A stretch of 64,000 bases of DNA from UBA11346 sp038060575 (lineage in GTDB: Bacteria > Planctomycetota > UBA11346), in assembly GCA_964652775.1 (NCBI GenBank), contig CAZZAM010000012.1:27091-91090 (forward strand), read 5' to 3'. The notes under the pieces are model-generated. The model did not search any database, was not told the origin of the DNA, and worked only from the letters and a program-made list of their open reading frames with translations. The position numbers and the translations under genes are program-made. Of this stretch, positions 1 to 9,299 are shown in pieces (position 1 is the first letter of the stretch; every line of letters starts with the position of its first letter).

Positions 1-151
1 AATATTCGAGGGTGAAATCTCAAGCCTCTTTTGGCCCGAATGCATAGGTCGCTGTGTTTCTAGACCATTCGAGCCTTCGTCATTCGAGCATTCTACATTG
101 GGGCCTTTCCTCTTCTCCCCGTCCGGTTGACACGATCCCGCACACGTTAGC
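1..151. other. Intergenic stretch, no gene seen
   Basis: No convincing reading frame is seen. The stretch holds short iterations of an ATTCGAGC-like motif (about 65-95), reminiscent of the intergenic repeats seen elsewhere in the window. The upstream neighbour of kdsB lies outside the window. Confidence 0.4.
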
Positions 152-910
152 GTGCCGAGCTTGCAGCCGTCCTCGACTCATCACATCGCAGTCCTGGTCC
201 CAGCCAGGCGGGCATCTACCCGCTTGCCTGAGAAACTTCTTCTCGCCGAGCACGGCGAGCCACTGATCGCCACCGCTGCGAAGCGAGCGGCTCAGGCCTT
301 TGGCCCTGAATCGGTAACCGTCTGTGCGGATGATGCCGCACTCATTGAGGCAATACGGCCAACCAAGCTCCATGCCGTGATGACGCGGCCAGATCATCAA
401 TCTGGCACTGATCGTATCGCTGAGGCGGCCAGTACACTTCAAGCCAAGATCATCGTCAATGTTCAGGGCGATGAGCCGGAGATGGATCCCGAGCATATCC
501 GCCTCGTCGCGGCCCTGCTCGACCGCCATCCCTGGGCTGGCATGGCGACGCTGGCGGTCCTCGGCGGCTTAGCCGAACAGTCCAATCCGAACAACGTCAA
601 AGTGGTCATAGGCAATGACGACCGCGCAATCTCGTTCACCCGCTCGGCTGCACCGTGGGATCGCGACCGCAACGGACCAGCCGCCGTCTGCCATCGCCAC
701 CTCGGGATTTACGCCTACCGCCGCGATGTGCTGCTCGGCTACGCCCAGCTGCCGCGCAGCCCGCTCGAGGACCAGGAACGCCTGGAACAACTGCGCGCCC
801 TCGCCAACGGGATCGGCATTGCCTGTGCCGTGGTCAAGCAGGCAACGCCCGGTATAGACGTGCGGTCCGATTACGATCAGTTCCTCATTCGACGCAGGAA
901 GCAGCCATGA
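152..910 (+). CDS. kdsB: 3-deoxy-manno-octulosonate cytidylyltransferase (CMP-KDO synthetase)
   Basis: The 252-residue product matches KdsB, the cytosolic enzyme that activates KDO with CTP for lipid A core assembly. The N-terminal nucleotide-binding segment VPARRASTRLPEKLL (about residues 15-29) corresponds to the family PARxxSTRLPxK signature. TRPDHQSGTDRIAEA (about 79-93) and NVQGDEPEMDP (about 102-112) are the other conserved blocks. The length is normal for the family. The start is GTG with no obvious Shine-Dalgarno; a few downstream codons could also serve because the conserved fold begins only at IAVLVPAR. The stop overlaps the pyrG ATG by 4 bp (ATGA), so the two are likely co-transcribed and translationally coupled. 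Its presence implies a Gram-negative type envelope with LPS. Confidence 0.93.
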   Translation: MPSLQPSSTHHIAVLVPARRASTRLPEKLLLAEHGEPLIATAAKRAAQAFGPESVTVCADDAALIEAIRPTKLHAVMTRPDHQSGTDRIAEAASTLQAKIIVNVQGDEPEMDPEHIRLVAALLDRHPWAGMATLAVLGGLAEQSNPNNVKVVIGNDDRAISFTRSAAPWDRDRNGPAAVCHRHLGIYAYRRDVLLGYAQLPRSPLEDQERLEQLRALANGIGIACAVVKQATPGIDVRSDYDQFLIRRRKQP

Positions 911-2610
911 GCAAACGCGAAGGTCCGACCCGCCACATTTTTGTCACCGGTGGCGTGGTCAGCAGTTTGGGCAAGGGCATCGCAACCGCTTCGATCGGAC
1001 GCATCCTGATCAACATGGGCTTTTCGGTTCGCATTCAAAAACTGGATCCGTATCTGAACGTCGATCCGGGAACGATGAATCCATTTCAACACGGCGAAGT
1101 GTACGTCACCGACGACGGCGCTGAGACGGATCTCGACCTCGGTCACTACGAACGCTTCCTCGGCCTACCATGTTCACGGCTCTCGACCGTGACCAGCGGT
1201 CGCATCTATCAGACGGTGCTCCAGAACGAGCGCGCCGGCAAGTACAACGGCGGCACCGTGCAGGTGATTCCACACGTGACCGATGAAATCAAACACAACG
1301 TCCGTGCCCAAGATGGACCCGACGTCGATGTCGTGATCTCAGAAATCGGCGGCACGGTCGGTGACATCGAAGGCCTGCCGTTCATGGAAGCAGTGCGTCA
1401 ATTGCGCCACGAAATCGGCCGCGATTACTGTGCGTGCGTTCACCTCGCCTACATCCCCTACATTCGTGCGGCTGGTGAAATAAAAACCAAGCCAGCGCAA
1501 CATAGCGTGCAGAAACTCCGCGAAATCGGTATCATGCCTGACTTTTTGTTCTGCCGCGCTGAAAAACCGCTGAGCAAGAGCGTGAAGGACAAACTGGCGC
1601 TGTTCTGCAACGTCGATCTCGACAAGGTCGTCGATCTCGTCGACGTAACGCATTCGATTTACGAAGTGCCGCAGGTCCTCGTCCGCCAAGGCTTGCCGCA
1701 ACAGCTCACTGAGCGACTCCGCCTGCCCAAGCGCGAATGCAACATGCACGACTGGGATCTAATGGTGTCGCACATCAAGAAACCCAAGGACACCGTGCGC
1801 ATCGCCCTGGTCGGCAAATACATCGACCACCAGGACGCGTACAAATCTGTTACGGAATCAATAGATCACGCGGCGTACGCACACTTGCTCAAGGTCGAAC
1901 TCGTCCGCATTGAAAGTGAATCGCTCGAAAAACCAGACGGCCTGGATCAGCTCAAGGGTATCGACGGCATCCTCGTCCCCGGTGGATTCGGCAAGCGTGG
2001 CTTCGAAGGCAAACTCAAAGCCATCCGCCTCGCTCGTGAAACCGGTATCCCCTACCTGGGCCTGTGCCTGGGTATGCAGGCCGCGTGCATCGAATTTGCC
2101 CGTGGCGTCCTGAATCTCGATCGCGCCAACTCGGTCGAAATGGACGACAAAACCCCGCACCCGATCATCGTCCCGATGGAAGCGCAGAAGGAATTCATCG
2201 CTGCCGGCATTCTTGGCGGCACCATGCGCCTGGGCACCTACCCCTGCACATTGCCCAAGAAAACCAGCCGTGCGGCGAAGCTCTACGGTGGAGCCGACGT
2301 CGTGAACGAACGCCATCGTCACCGCTACGAATTCAACAACGCTTACCGTGCCCGTTTCGAAGCAGCCGGCCTCGTCTTCTCTGGCGTCTTCATTCCCGAT
2401 CACGATAAGCCCGAACAGAGCCTAGTCGAAATCATCGAACTCAAGGATCATCCGTTCTTCGTCGCCACCCAGGCCCACCCCGAATTCAAGAGTAGTCCCG
2501 TCAAACCGCACCCGCTATTCCGCGGCTTCCTTGGCGCTGCCTACAAGCGCAAGCGCGGCGCGCCTCCTGGTGCTGAAACGGAAATGTCGCTGTCGCCCGT
2601 TTCTGGCTAA
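907..2610 (+). CDS. pyrG: CTP synthase
   Basis: The 567-residue protein is a full-length CTP synthase, which makes CTP from UTP, ATP and glutamine. The N-terminal synthetase domain begins HIFVTGGVVSSLGKGI, the family ATP-binding P-loop, followed by KLDPYLNVDPGTMNP. The C-terminal class I glutamine amidotransferase domain carries the nucleophile in GLCLGMQ (near residue 385) and the His-Glu pair in HPEFKS. The start is the ATG inside the kdsB stop; the frame is open further upstream, but that extension overlaps kdsB and has no family homology. Coupling with kdsB makes sense, because CTP is the KdsB substrate. The C-terminal tail after about residue 545 is short and basic and not conserved. Confidence 0.97.
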   Translation: MSKREGPTRHIFVTGGVVSSLGKGIATASIGRILINMGFSVRIQKLDPYLNVDPGTMNPFQHGEVYVTDDGAETDLDLGHYERFLGLPCSRLSTVTSGRIYQTVLQNERAGKYNGGTVQVIPHVTDEIKHNVRAQDGPDVDVVISEIGGTVGDIEGLPFMEAVRQLRHEIGRDYCACVHLAYIPYIRAAGEIKTKPAQHSVQKLREIGIMPDFLFCRAEKPLSKSVKDKLALFCNVDLDKVVDLVDVTHSIYEVPQVLVRQGLPQQLTERLRLPKRECNMHDWDLMVSHIKKPKDTVRIALVGKYIDHQDAYKSVTESIDHAAYAHLLKVELVRIESESLEKPDGLDQLKGIDGILVPGGFGKRGFEGKLKAIRLARETGIPYLGLCLGMQAACIEFARGVLNLDRANSVEMDDKTPHPIIVPMEAQKEFIAAGILGGTMRLGTYPCTLPKKTSRAAKLYGGADVVNERHRHRYEFNNAYRARFEAAGLVFSGVFIPDHDKPEQSLVEIIELKDHPFFVATQAHPEFKSSPVKPHPLFRGFLGAAYKRKRGAPPGAETEMSLSPVSG

Positions 2611-2683
2611 ACGTTCAATAGATCCGTCAGGCTATTCTGTTGCACGTATACATATATTTATATCCTACGTATCGGAATACCCC

Positions 2684-2932
2684 ATGTCCAAGCTGACTCT
2701 AAGCGCTGACCCGGCCACCGTAGAACTGGCAAAATCTCTTGCTGCCGAGCAGGGAACCAGCGTCTCTGCGATGTTTGAACGCTTCGTAAACATGGTTGCC
2801 ATCAAGCGTCGTTCTCCAGCCAAGGTTGGCCCTCTAACCCGACGAGTCACTGGTATCGTGAAACTTCCGAAGGGGCGGGATGCCCGCTCAGTTCTCGAAG
2901 ACGCCTTGCTGGATCGGCATGGATTGTCGTGA
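2684..2932 (+). CDS. Putative antitoxin, DUF6364/VapB-like
   Basis: The 82-residue protein starts MSKLTLSADPATVELAKSLA, a ribbon-helix-helix-like N terminus typical of DUF6364-type antitoxins that pair with PIN toxins. The C terminus (GIVKLPKGRDARSVLEDAL) looks like the toxin-wrapping peptide of VapB proteins. The stop overlaps the start of the PIN-domain gene, which strongly supports an antitoxin role. The frame is open upstream to 2531, but that part overlaps pyrG, so ATG 2684 is preferred. The stretch immediately upstream (2641-2683) is AT-rich with a dyad-like ACGTATA/TACGTAT arrangement that could be an autoregulatory operator. The family name is assigned by pattern recognition. Confidence 0.78.
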   Translation: MSKLTLSADPATVELAKSLAAEQGTSVSAMFERFVNMVAIKRRSPAKVGPLTRRVTGIVKLPKGRDARSVLEDALLDRHGLS

Positions 2933-3351
2933 TGAGCATCCTGGTCGACACCAATGTTCTACTCGATGTCCTATGCAAACGGTCTGAATTTTATGATGAT
3001 TCAGCTGCTATTTGGTCGCTGGCCGAACAAGGACAGCTAACTGCGATTATCGCGTCCGTCAGCGTCACCAACATCTACTACATTGTCCGTCGACTCGAAG
3101 ATCATCGGAAAGCTATGCGGGCCGTTATCCAGTTGCGGGACATTTTCACTTTGGCTACTTGCGATGCCCAAGTGATGAACCAAGCGATTGATGCCAAGAT
3201 GCCGGACTTCGAAGATGCCGTACAATACTTCACTGCCATCCACGCTGGCGCCGAGATGTTGGTGACGAGAAACCTGAAACATTTTCCCACCCGTGACATT
3301 CCAGTCGTCACCCCGCATGAATTTCTGACAACATGGGAAAACGCTCGCTGA
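2932..3351 (+). CDS. PIN-domain toxin, VapC-like ribonuclease
   Basis: The approximately 139-residue protein has the PIN-domain N terminus ILVDTNVLLDVL with the first catalytic Asp. A conserved acidic region FEDAVQYFTAI and the late LVTRNLKHF follow. These match the acidic Mg2+-binding residues of VapC-type endoribonucleases, which cleave RNA to arrest growth. A GTG at 2929 (overlapping the antitoxin stop as GTGA) or the ATG at 2932 could start translation; the ATG is given here. It forms a type II toxin-antitoxin pair with the upstream gene. Confidence 0.88.
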   Translation: MSILVDTNVLLDVLCKRSEFYDDSAAIWSLAEQGQLTAIIASVSVTNIYYIVRRLEDHRKAMRAVIQLRDIFTLATCDAQVMNQAIDAKMPDFEDAVQYFTAIHAGAEMLVTRNLKHFPTRDIPVVTPHEFLTTWENAR

Positions 3352-3379
3352 TCGCACGGTCTCTCGCACACTCGGCAAG

Positions 3380-3604
3380 CTACGTCGCTGCCTTCATATG
3401 CATTGCTACTGCCATCACAGCAGCGAACAAAAACACAGCCAGCAATCCACGCGCAAACAGAATTGGAAACGACGGAATTCTATCTTCCGACCATCCACGC
3501 TGCCGGGCAATCAGTCGATAGATCCCTAATTGTACAAAACCAAGAATAATACCGCCAACCAGCGGACCCAGACACAAGATAAGCGCGGTGATGACCTGCT
3601 GCAT
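3380..3604 (-). CDS. Small membrane protein, unknown function
   Basis: The 74-residue frame encodes two hydrophobic segments (about residues 5-32 and 48-70) around a short polar loop RLIARQRGWSEDRIPSFP. It starts with ATG 18 bp downstream of the oppD stop, on the same strand, so it is probably the last gene of the peptide transporter operon. I do not recognise a family. The two membrane helices and tight spacing support a real gene, though small hydrophobic frames can be accidental. Confidence 0.5.
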   Translation of the reverse strand: MQQVITALILCLGPLVGGIILGFVQLGIYRLIARQRGWSEDRIPSFPILFARGLLAVFLFAAVMAVAMHMKAAT

Positions 3605-3622
3605 GATGCTCTACCGTCGCGT

Positions 3623-4477
3623 TCAGGTCGGCACCGAGCCAGCCTGCTCCAACACATCCGCCACCGTCGTCAATCGTTCGACCCGATGATCCAAGCGCGG
3701 TTTGCACAGTAACAGACCCTTGGTGTAGGGATGCTTGGGATTGGCGAATACGTCAACTACGGGGCCGGCCTCGACTGGAGCGCCGTGACGCATGACCACG
3801 ACGTGATCGGCCAACTCGCGCACGACTTCGAGATCGTGGGTGATGAACAGCACACTCATCTGGCGTTCGCGCTGGAGTTTACGCAACAGATCGAGGATCT
3901 GCGCCTGGATCGTCACATCGAGCGCAGTGGTCGGCTCGTCAGCAATGAGCAACTGCGGATCACAGGCCAACGCCATGGCGATGCAGACACGCTGACGCTG
4001 ACCGCCACTCATCTCATGCGGATAGCTGCTAACGCGCGATTCAGGCTGCGGAATGCCGACCGCACGGAACAACTCGACCACCCGGGCAAGACGCCCAGCC
4101 GCATCGAGCGTCGTGTGCAACTCCAACGCTTCTTCGACCTGCGCCCCAGCCGTCATCGTGGGATTCAACGACGTCATCGGTTCCTGAAACACCATGCCGA
4201 CTTCACCACCGCGCAACTTCTGCAAACGCTTGGTATTCATCTTCAGGATATCTTCGCCCTTCCACAGAATGCGGCCACCGGGATAACTCGCCGGCGGTTC
4301 TTGCAGGAGCCGCAAAACACTCATCGCACTGACGCTTTTTCCCGAGCCGCTTTCACCGACCAACGCGACGACTTGGCCAGGCATGATGTCGAAGGACAGA
4401 CCCTTCACGGCATCGAAATCCTTCCCCGGCAAACGAAAGCGGATGCGTAGATCGTCGAAACGGAGCAGGGGTTCCAT
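3623..4477 (-). CDS. oppD: Oligopeptide/dipeptide ABC transporter ATP-binding protein
   Basis: The 284-residue ATPase energises import through OppBC. It has Walker A GESGSGKS (about 41-48), the signature MSGGQRQRV, Walker B LLIADEPTTALD and the H-loop FITHDLEV. The C-terminal extension HPYTKGLLLCKPRLD is the oligopeptide/dipeptide-specific motif (oligo_HPY). The length is slightly shorter than the typical OppD of about 330. It lies 3 bp downstream of oppC. No OppF partner is visible downstream, so the second ATPase is either encoded elsewhere or the protein acts as a homodimer. Confidence 0.93.
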   Translation of the reverse strand: MEPLLRFDDLRIRFRLPGKDFDAVKGLSFDIMPGQVVALVGESGSGKSVSAMSVLRLLQEPPASYPGGRILWKGEDILKMNTKRLQKLRGGEVGMVFQEPMTSLNPTMTAGAQVEEALELHTTLDAAGRLARVVELFRAVGIPQPESRVSSYPHEMSGGQRQRVCIAMALACDPQLLIADEPTTALDVTIQAQILDLLRKLQRERQMSVLFITHDLEVVRELADHVVVMRHGAPVEAGPVVDVFANPKHPYTKGLLLCKPRLDHRVERLTTVADVLEQAGSVPT

Positions 4478-4480
4478 GCG

Positions 4481-5722
4481 TTAATTTGCTTTCGGATCGA
4501 GGGCCTGACGCAAACCTTCGCCAACCGTGTTAAGTGCAATGACCAAGATAAAGATCGTGAGACCTGGGACGTAAATGAGCCACGCAAATGTTGGGTTTTC
4601 ACGGCCATGGTTCAGGAGTTGTCCCCACGACGCGGCGTTGGGATCACCTAAACCGATGAAGGACAGACCGCTTTCGCCAAGGATTGCTCCAGCGATACCG
4701 AAGGTTGCCGAAATCAGCAACGGAGCAATGGCATTGGGCAGGATGTGCAGGAACATGATTCGCCACGGCGGTAGCCCCAGACTGCGTGCAGCTGACACGT
4801 AATCGCGAACCGATTGCGAGAGAAACTCTCCGCGAACCAGGCGCGCTGTCCCTGCCCAACCGGTCAGACCGATCACCATCATAATAATAAAAATATCGCG
4901 CTTGGTCATCGCCACGACGGTCAAGATGAGAATAAATGTCGGGAAGCACATCATGATCTCAACCAGTCGTTGCAGCAGCAGATCGATGCGTCCACCCATG
5001 AATCCAGCGATGGCGCCGATGATCGTGCCGATCGCCATCGCGATGCCGGTGGCGACAATGCCGATCGTCAAACTGATTCGGGCCCCGAATAGCATTCGCG
5101 CCAAAACGTCATGACCACTTGGGTCGGTGCCCAGCAGACAATGCGCCCCAGTCGTGGGATTCTCCCAGCCCGGTTCCTTGAACGTCGCCCCAGGATAGGT
5201 CGCATCCCAACGATGTGGAACTGGCGAGAAAATCCGCGTGCCGGGAGCTTCTGCATGCAGGCGTTCATCAACAATCGTGTAGCTGGTCGTCGGACGATCG
5301 TCCCAGAGCGCCTGCCAACCGCCGCCAGTAGCGCGCGGAAATAGGGGCGTCATCGCCAGGGCCATAGCAACGACCAGCGTACCCAGGCAGCAACACAACC
5401 GCTGGCCTGGTTGGAACCTCCGTCGCGTGACCAACCAAAAAATGACAAATGCCGGCAACAGGATCGTCAGCAGATTGAACAGCAAATCATGATATTTGGG
5501 ATAACTCCGCCGATTGAACAGATCGAGGATGGCCGGTGAACTCCAGCCATCGGGGCCAGACTGCCAGAGTGCAGCCTCAGTGGCAATGAATGGTGCATAC
5601 ACGGCCGCCAAAACGAATACGGAAAGCGTGTAGCACCCGACTCGGAACCAGCTTCGCCGCCATGCCAGCGCCAGTGCGCGCAGCGTTGGGCTATCGTTTG
5701 GTGCTGCGGTCAACTCAGGCAT
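4481..5722 (-). CDS. oppC: Oligopeptide ABC transporter permease, OppC-type
   Basis: The 413-residue inner-membrane permease has the C-terminal permease core with the coupling motif around EFLSQSVRDYVSAARSLGLP and the LGTDPSGHDVLARMLFGARI block typical of DppC/OppC. Compared with the usual 300 residues, the N-terminal half is extended. After the first helix there are further hydrophobic segments (about residues 70-125) and a long non-cytoplasmic loop before the LGTDPSG motif, the YejE-like layout. The start chosen is ATG 5722, which overlaps the oppB stop by 8 bp; a longer open frame reaches 5782 but only overlaps oppB. Confidence 0.92.
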   Translation of the reverse strand: MPELTAAPNDSPTLRALALAWRRSWFRVGCYTLSVFVLAAVYAPFIATEAALWQSGPDGWSSPAILDLFNRRSYPKYHDLLFNLLTILLPAFVIFWLVTRRRFQPGQRLCCCLGTLVVAMALAMTPLFPRATGGGWQALWDDRPTTSYTIVDERLHAEAPGTRIFSPVPHRWDATYPGATFKEPGWENPTTGAHCLLGTDPSGHDVLARMLFGARISLTIGIVATGIAMAIGTIIGAIAGFMGGRIDLLLQRLVEIMMCFPTFILILTVVAMTKRDIFIIMMVIGLTGWAGTARLVRGEFLSQSVRDYVSAARSLGLPPWRIMFLHILPNAIAPLLISATFGIAGAILGESGLSFIGLGDPNAASWGQLLNHGRENPTFAWLIYVPGLTIFILVIALNTVGEGLRQALDPKAN

Positions 5723-7193
5723 ACCGTGCCTTGATCCGCGGATCTGCGACCGCGTAGAGCAGGTCCGCAATGAGAATGCCAACCAGGAGCAGCAGGACTG
5801 AGATCACGGTGGACGCCATGAGCAACGGTGCGTCTTGCTGCCGCGCTGCCTCCAGCATCAGCGACCCCAGACCAGGGATAGAGAACACGTACTCGACGAA
5901 GACGAAACCACCGAACAATTCAGCCAACAGTCCAGATCCAAGGGTAATCATCGTTACCAGACTGTTGCGCGTCGCATGCTTCCAGACCACGACGTCCTCT
6001 GAAACACCTTTCGCCCGGGCACTGCGCACATAGTCGGATGACAGTTGTTCCAGGACATTCGCTCGCATGTAGCGCGACAGCGCGGTGAACGAAGTATAGG
6101 TCAGACACACCAGCGGCAGGAAAGCATGCCAGAGCAAATCGAGCAGATACCGCGGCGTAGTCATCCAGAGATTATCCGGACTGGACAGCCCACGATTCGG
6201 AAATGGTGCCGTGCCGTCACCGGAATCCGTGCACAGGGAATGCAAAAACACCGTCGCCACAAAAAACGATGGAATCGACCAGGCCGCAAATAGCCCAGCC
6301 GTCACTGATTTATCGGCCAGCGTGCCGGCGTTGCGCGCCGACCACACACCGAGCGGTATCGACACTGCCCAGGCGATCATGATCGCGAGGACATTCAGCC
6401 ACGCCGTGACTGACCAGCGCTGGCCGATGATGGTGAACGCATCTGCTTTGCGGGTTTCGCTATACAGGTTGCCGGTCGCGAGTTTGCCCAGGAAATGAAT
6501 GAATCCGGTTTCAGCAATTAATGCCGTGTAGCGACGGCCGCCACGATCGTACTCGGCATGATCCCGCGTGAGCAACGCCAGCAACTCAGTTCGCTTCTGC
6601 GCGGCCTGCGAATCATTGGTGACATAGCCAGTCTCAGTCTGATTTTCATAGGCGATGCGTAACCGCTTGAGGTCTTCATTGCGAGCGCGGATGCGTGACT
6701 GTTCGTCGGACGAGATCCGTTCCAAATCCTCGGGCAGCAGAGGCCGCGCCGCACACAGCGAAATCGCCATGGTCGCTGGACCATGGAAGCGAGCCAGTGC
6801 CTCGTCGGCCAGTACGGCCTGCAGCGGCTCGACCAGCAACGGCCCCTGAAACCATAAGTCCTCGATTTCGAGTCGCGTCCGCTTGGCCTCGTCGACTGCT
6901 GGACCGCGTTCAGCGGCAGTAAGACGGGCGAGTACCGTCTCTTTACTCGTGAAACCACGCAGATTGATCAGGGCGGGCAGATCGTTTCCAGTGCGACGGA
7001 AGCGGATCAGCCAGGTATCGACCGCCTGATTCGACGCCTGAATCTTCTGCTCGCCTTCACCCTTGGATGATGGTGCCGCCAGCTGATCGGTAACCGACAA
7101 TCCCTGCAGACGCAGCACCAAGAAATTGATCGCCAGGATCCCGAAGAAGGTCGGGATCATCCACAACAAGCGACGAAGGGCGTAGGCCCACAT
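5715..7193 (-). CDS. oppB: Oligopeptide ABC transporter permease, OppB-type, with large insertion
   Basis: The 492-residue permease begins MWAYALRRLLWMIPTFFGIL, the canonical first helix of OppB/DppB. After this helix comes an insertion of about 200 residues, mostly polar and charged, before the membrane core resumes near SVTAWLNVLAIMIAWAV. The core carries the coupling motif near LSSDYVRSARAKGV and a C-terminal ADLLYAVADPRI, as in the family. Usual OppB length is about 310-330, so the inserted periplasmic domain is the odd feature. The gene is 3 bp after oppA and overlaps oppC by 8 bp. Confidence 0.92.
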   Translation of the reverse strand: MWAYALRRLLWMIPTFFGILAINFLVLRLQGLSVTDQLAAPSSKGEGEQKIQASNQAVDTWLIRFRRTGNDLPALINLRGFTSKETVLARLTAAERGPAVDEAKRTRLEIEDLWFQGPLLVEPLQAVLADEALARFHGPATMAISLCAARPLLPEDLERISSDEQSRIRARNEDLKRLRIAYENQTETGYVTNDSQAAQKRTELLALLTRDHAEYDRGGRRYTALIAETGFIHFLGKLATGNLYSETRKADAFTIIGQRWSVTAWLNVLAIMIAWAVSIPLGVWSARNAGTLADKSVTAGLFAAWSIPSFFVATVFLHSLCTDSGDGTAPFPNRGLSSPDNLWMTTPRYLLDLLWHAFLPLVCLTYTSFTALSRYMRANVLEQLSSDYVRSARAKGVSEDVVVWKHATRNSLVTMITLGSGLLAELFGGFVFVEYVFSIPGLGSLMLEAARQQDAPLLMASTVISVLLLLVGILIADLLYAVADPRIKARYA

Positions 7194-7196
7194 CGA

Positions 7197-9245
7197 TCAG
7201 GGCTTCTGGAAGTGCCACAACAACTGGCGGCGGCTAAATAATGGATGATAGGCATCGAATCCATCCGTTATGCCGGTAAGCCAACGATCCGGTGCGATCG
7301 CAGTGCCCGCAGCCGGGTGGTTCTGCCAAACGATGATCGAATCTGGTGAACGGAAGAATAGGCATGGCTGTTCTTCATGGATGATCACCTGGACTTCGTT
7401 GATGATCTTGGCCCGTTCATCCGGCTCAAAGGCCTCACGCAGGGCATCCGAGAGCACATCGACGCGCTTGTTACGGAAGCCACCGTGGTTTGAGGTGCGC
7501 GGCTTATCGGCATGACTGCTGTGCCAGAGTTGCCAGAAATCAGGTTCGAGATCGCTGCCCAGACTCCAACCGCCCGACATGGCATCAAAGTCCTTCTCCT
7601 CGTAGATCCTCAGCATCTCCTTCCACTCAAATGGAATGGGTTGGAGATCGATGCCGAGTTTCCGCAATTCATCACGATAAATCAATAATACTGCATCCAT
7701 GACTGGGTTGTTGGCGCCATACTTGAGCGTGAAACGGAACGGGACGCGCTTGCCGTCGATGACCTTGTCGAGCCATCCATCGTTATCTGAATCAGTCCAA
7801 CCCGCCTCAGCAAGCAATGCCTTCGCCTTGGTCGAATCAAACGTCAGGTCGGTCAACTGCTTGTTGAAATACGGATTATCGAGATGAACTGGCCCGATCT
7901 GTGGGCGGCCAAGACCAAAATAAACTTCATCGATGATGCGTTGTTTGGGAAATGCACGCGCCAGAGCGTGGCGGACTAACTTGTCTTGGAATAACGGCCG
8001 CCGCAGGTTCCAGCCGAAATAGCTGTACGCGTGCGAACGAACTCGTTCCCAGCCCAATTCCCCAGTACGACCAGCCTTTGCATTCTTTGGGTCGAGTGCA
8101 GCAAAGCGCGGTTCCTTATGATCGAGAATCAACGCCTTGTATTGGGGTGGAATCAAACCGTGAACCTGGACCTGTCCCTTGAGGAAGGAAACCAGTTGGG
8201 GATCCGGTAACTTCACATCGGCAATCCATTCGATGCTGTCAAAATGGAACCCAGCGCCCCAGTAGTCGGGATTGCGACGGAACACTACACGCTTATCTGA
8301 TTCGTTCGATTCCAGAAGGTAGTTACCGACGCCAACGATGCCGCCGAGATCGTCGAACCAGTGCTTGTTGAACACCACGCCCAATTGCGCGGATGGGATC
8401 GGCGTTCCATCGCGATTGTACGCGTAAATATGCTTCGGCAGGGGCGAAAGCCCCATCGAGAACGACATACTGGTGAATACCTTTTTCTTCCAGCGTAGGA
8501 CCAACGTATGCGCATCAGGCGCTTCGGCCTTCGCAAGATCATCGTAATACGATCGCAACTGTGGACACTCCACATCTGAATTCTTGACCATCTCAATGTA
8601 GAACACGAAATCCGAGGCAGTCAGTGGAACGTCTTTATCAAGCCAACTGAACCGCGCTTCCTTGGCGATACTTGGACGTCCCCACTTCACGCCGGGGCGC
8701 AAGGTGAATGTATAGGTCTTCCAGTCATCAGTGATCACGCACGACGTTGCCAACACCTCGTTCCACCGGTCTGGCGACGCTGGATGCGTGCCGCACAGCG
8801 AGTCGTTCACGAGATCCTGGGCCGCCTGGGCGTCGGCGGAACTTTCGACAATGGGGTTAAATCCCTTGGGCGTCACGTTGAAATCATACAGCGTTCCGCC
8901 AATCCATTCCGGATGCAAGGTACTGCGATCGTAGGGCTTCAGAAAGTTCGACCCGAGTCTCGGCTTGCCGTCCCTTTTGCTGTCAACGACAGGCACCACG
9001 GGCACTGCCAATGGCGCCGTGGTAGTGCTTGAAGCGACAGGAGCAGCGACCACCGCCGCTGGCCGACTGGCCAGTTCATTGGCGAGACGCTTCAGTTCAT
9101 TGGACTGTCGCTCCATGTCCTTGCTCGCACGCTGGGTCGCTTGATACATCGCCTGCAGCTGCTCGGTTTCGCGCGTGCGGTCAATGATCTGGATCACCAA
9201 CAAGATGGCGACGATACTCAATAGGATGGTTGCGACTTTTGACAT
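7197..9245 (-). CDS. oppA: Peptide ABC transporter substrate-binding protein, membrane-anchored
   Basis: The 682-residue protein belongs to the SBP_bac_5 family. An N-terminal hydrophobic helix (TILLSIVAILLVIQII) without a lipobox Cys suggests an uncleaved anchor, followed by a coiled-coil-like stretch (about residues 25-65) and an Ala/Pro/Val-rich linker. The binding domain starts near residue 90 (GTLYDFNVTPKGFNP) and contains the family pattern around LTASDFVFYIEMVKN and the C-terminal RAKIINEVQVIIHEEQPCLF. It is first in the minus-strand operon oppA-oppB-oppC-oppD. The lipoprotein-free anchor plus coiled coil is less common than a lipoprotein. Confidence 0.9.
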   Translation of the reverse strand: MSKVATILLSIVAILLVIQIIDRTRETEQLQAMYQATQRASKDMERQSNELKRLANELASRPAAVVAAPVASSTTTAPLAVPVVPVVDSKRDGKPRLGSNFLKPYDRSTLHPEWIGGTLYDFNVTPKGFNPIVESSADAQAAQDLVNDSLCGTHPASPDRWNEVLATSCVITDDWKTYTFTLRPGVKWGRPSIAKEARFSWLDKDVPLTASDFVFYIEMVKNSDVECPQLRSYYDDLAKAEAPDAHTLVLRWKKKVFTSMSFSMGLSPLPKHIYAYNRDGTPIPSAQLGVVFNKHWFDDLGGIVGVGNYLLESNESDKRVVFRRNPDYWGAGFHFDSIEWIADVKLPDPQLVSFLKGQVQVHGLIPPQYKALILDHKEPRFAALDPKNAKAGRTGELGWERVRSHAYSYFGWNLRRPLFQDKLVRHALARAFPKQRIIDEVYFGLGRPQIGPVHLDNPYFNKQLTDLTFDSTKAKALLAEAGWTDSDNDGWLDKVIDGKRVPFRFTLKYGANNPVMDAVLLIYRDELRKLGIDLQPIPFEWKEMLRIYEEKDFDAMSGGWSLGSDLEPDFWQLWHSSHADKPRTSNHGGFRNKRVDVLSDALREAFEPDERAKIINEVQVIIHEEQPCLFFRSPDSIIVWQNHPAAGTAIAPDRWLTGITDGFDAYHPLFSRRQLLWHFQKP

Positions 9246-9299
9246 GGCGGGACACCATCGTGGCCAAGTCCGGGAAGGGAAGAGGTCTACCGCGATTGG

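Noticed and set aside
80..529. Minus-strand open frame opposite kdsB
   Set aside because: It is the complement of a well-supported gene and shows no family features.
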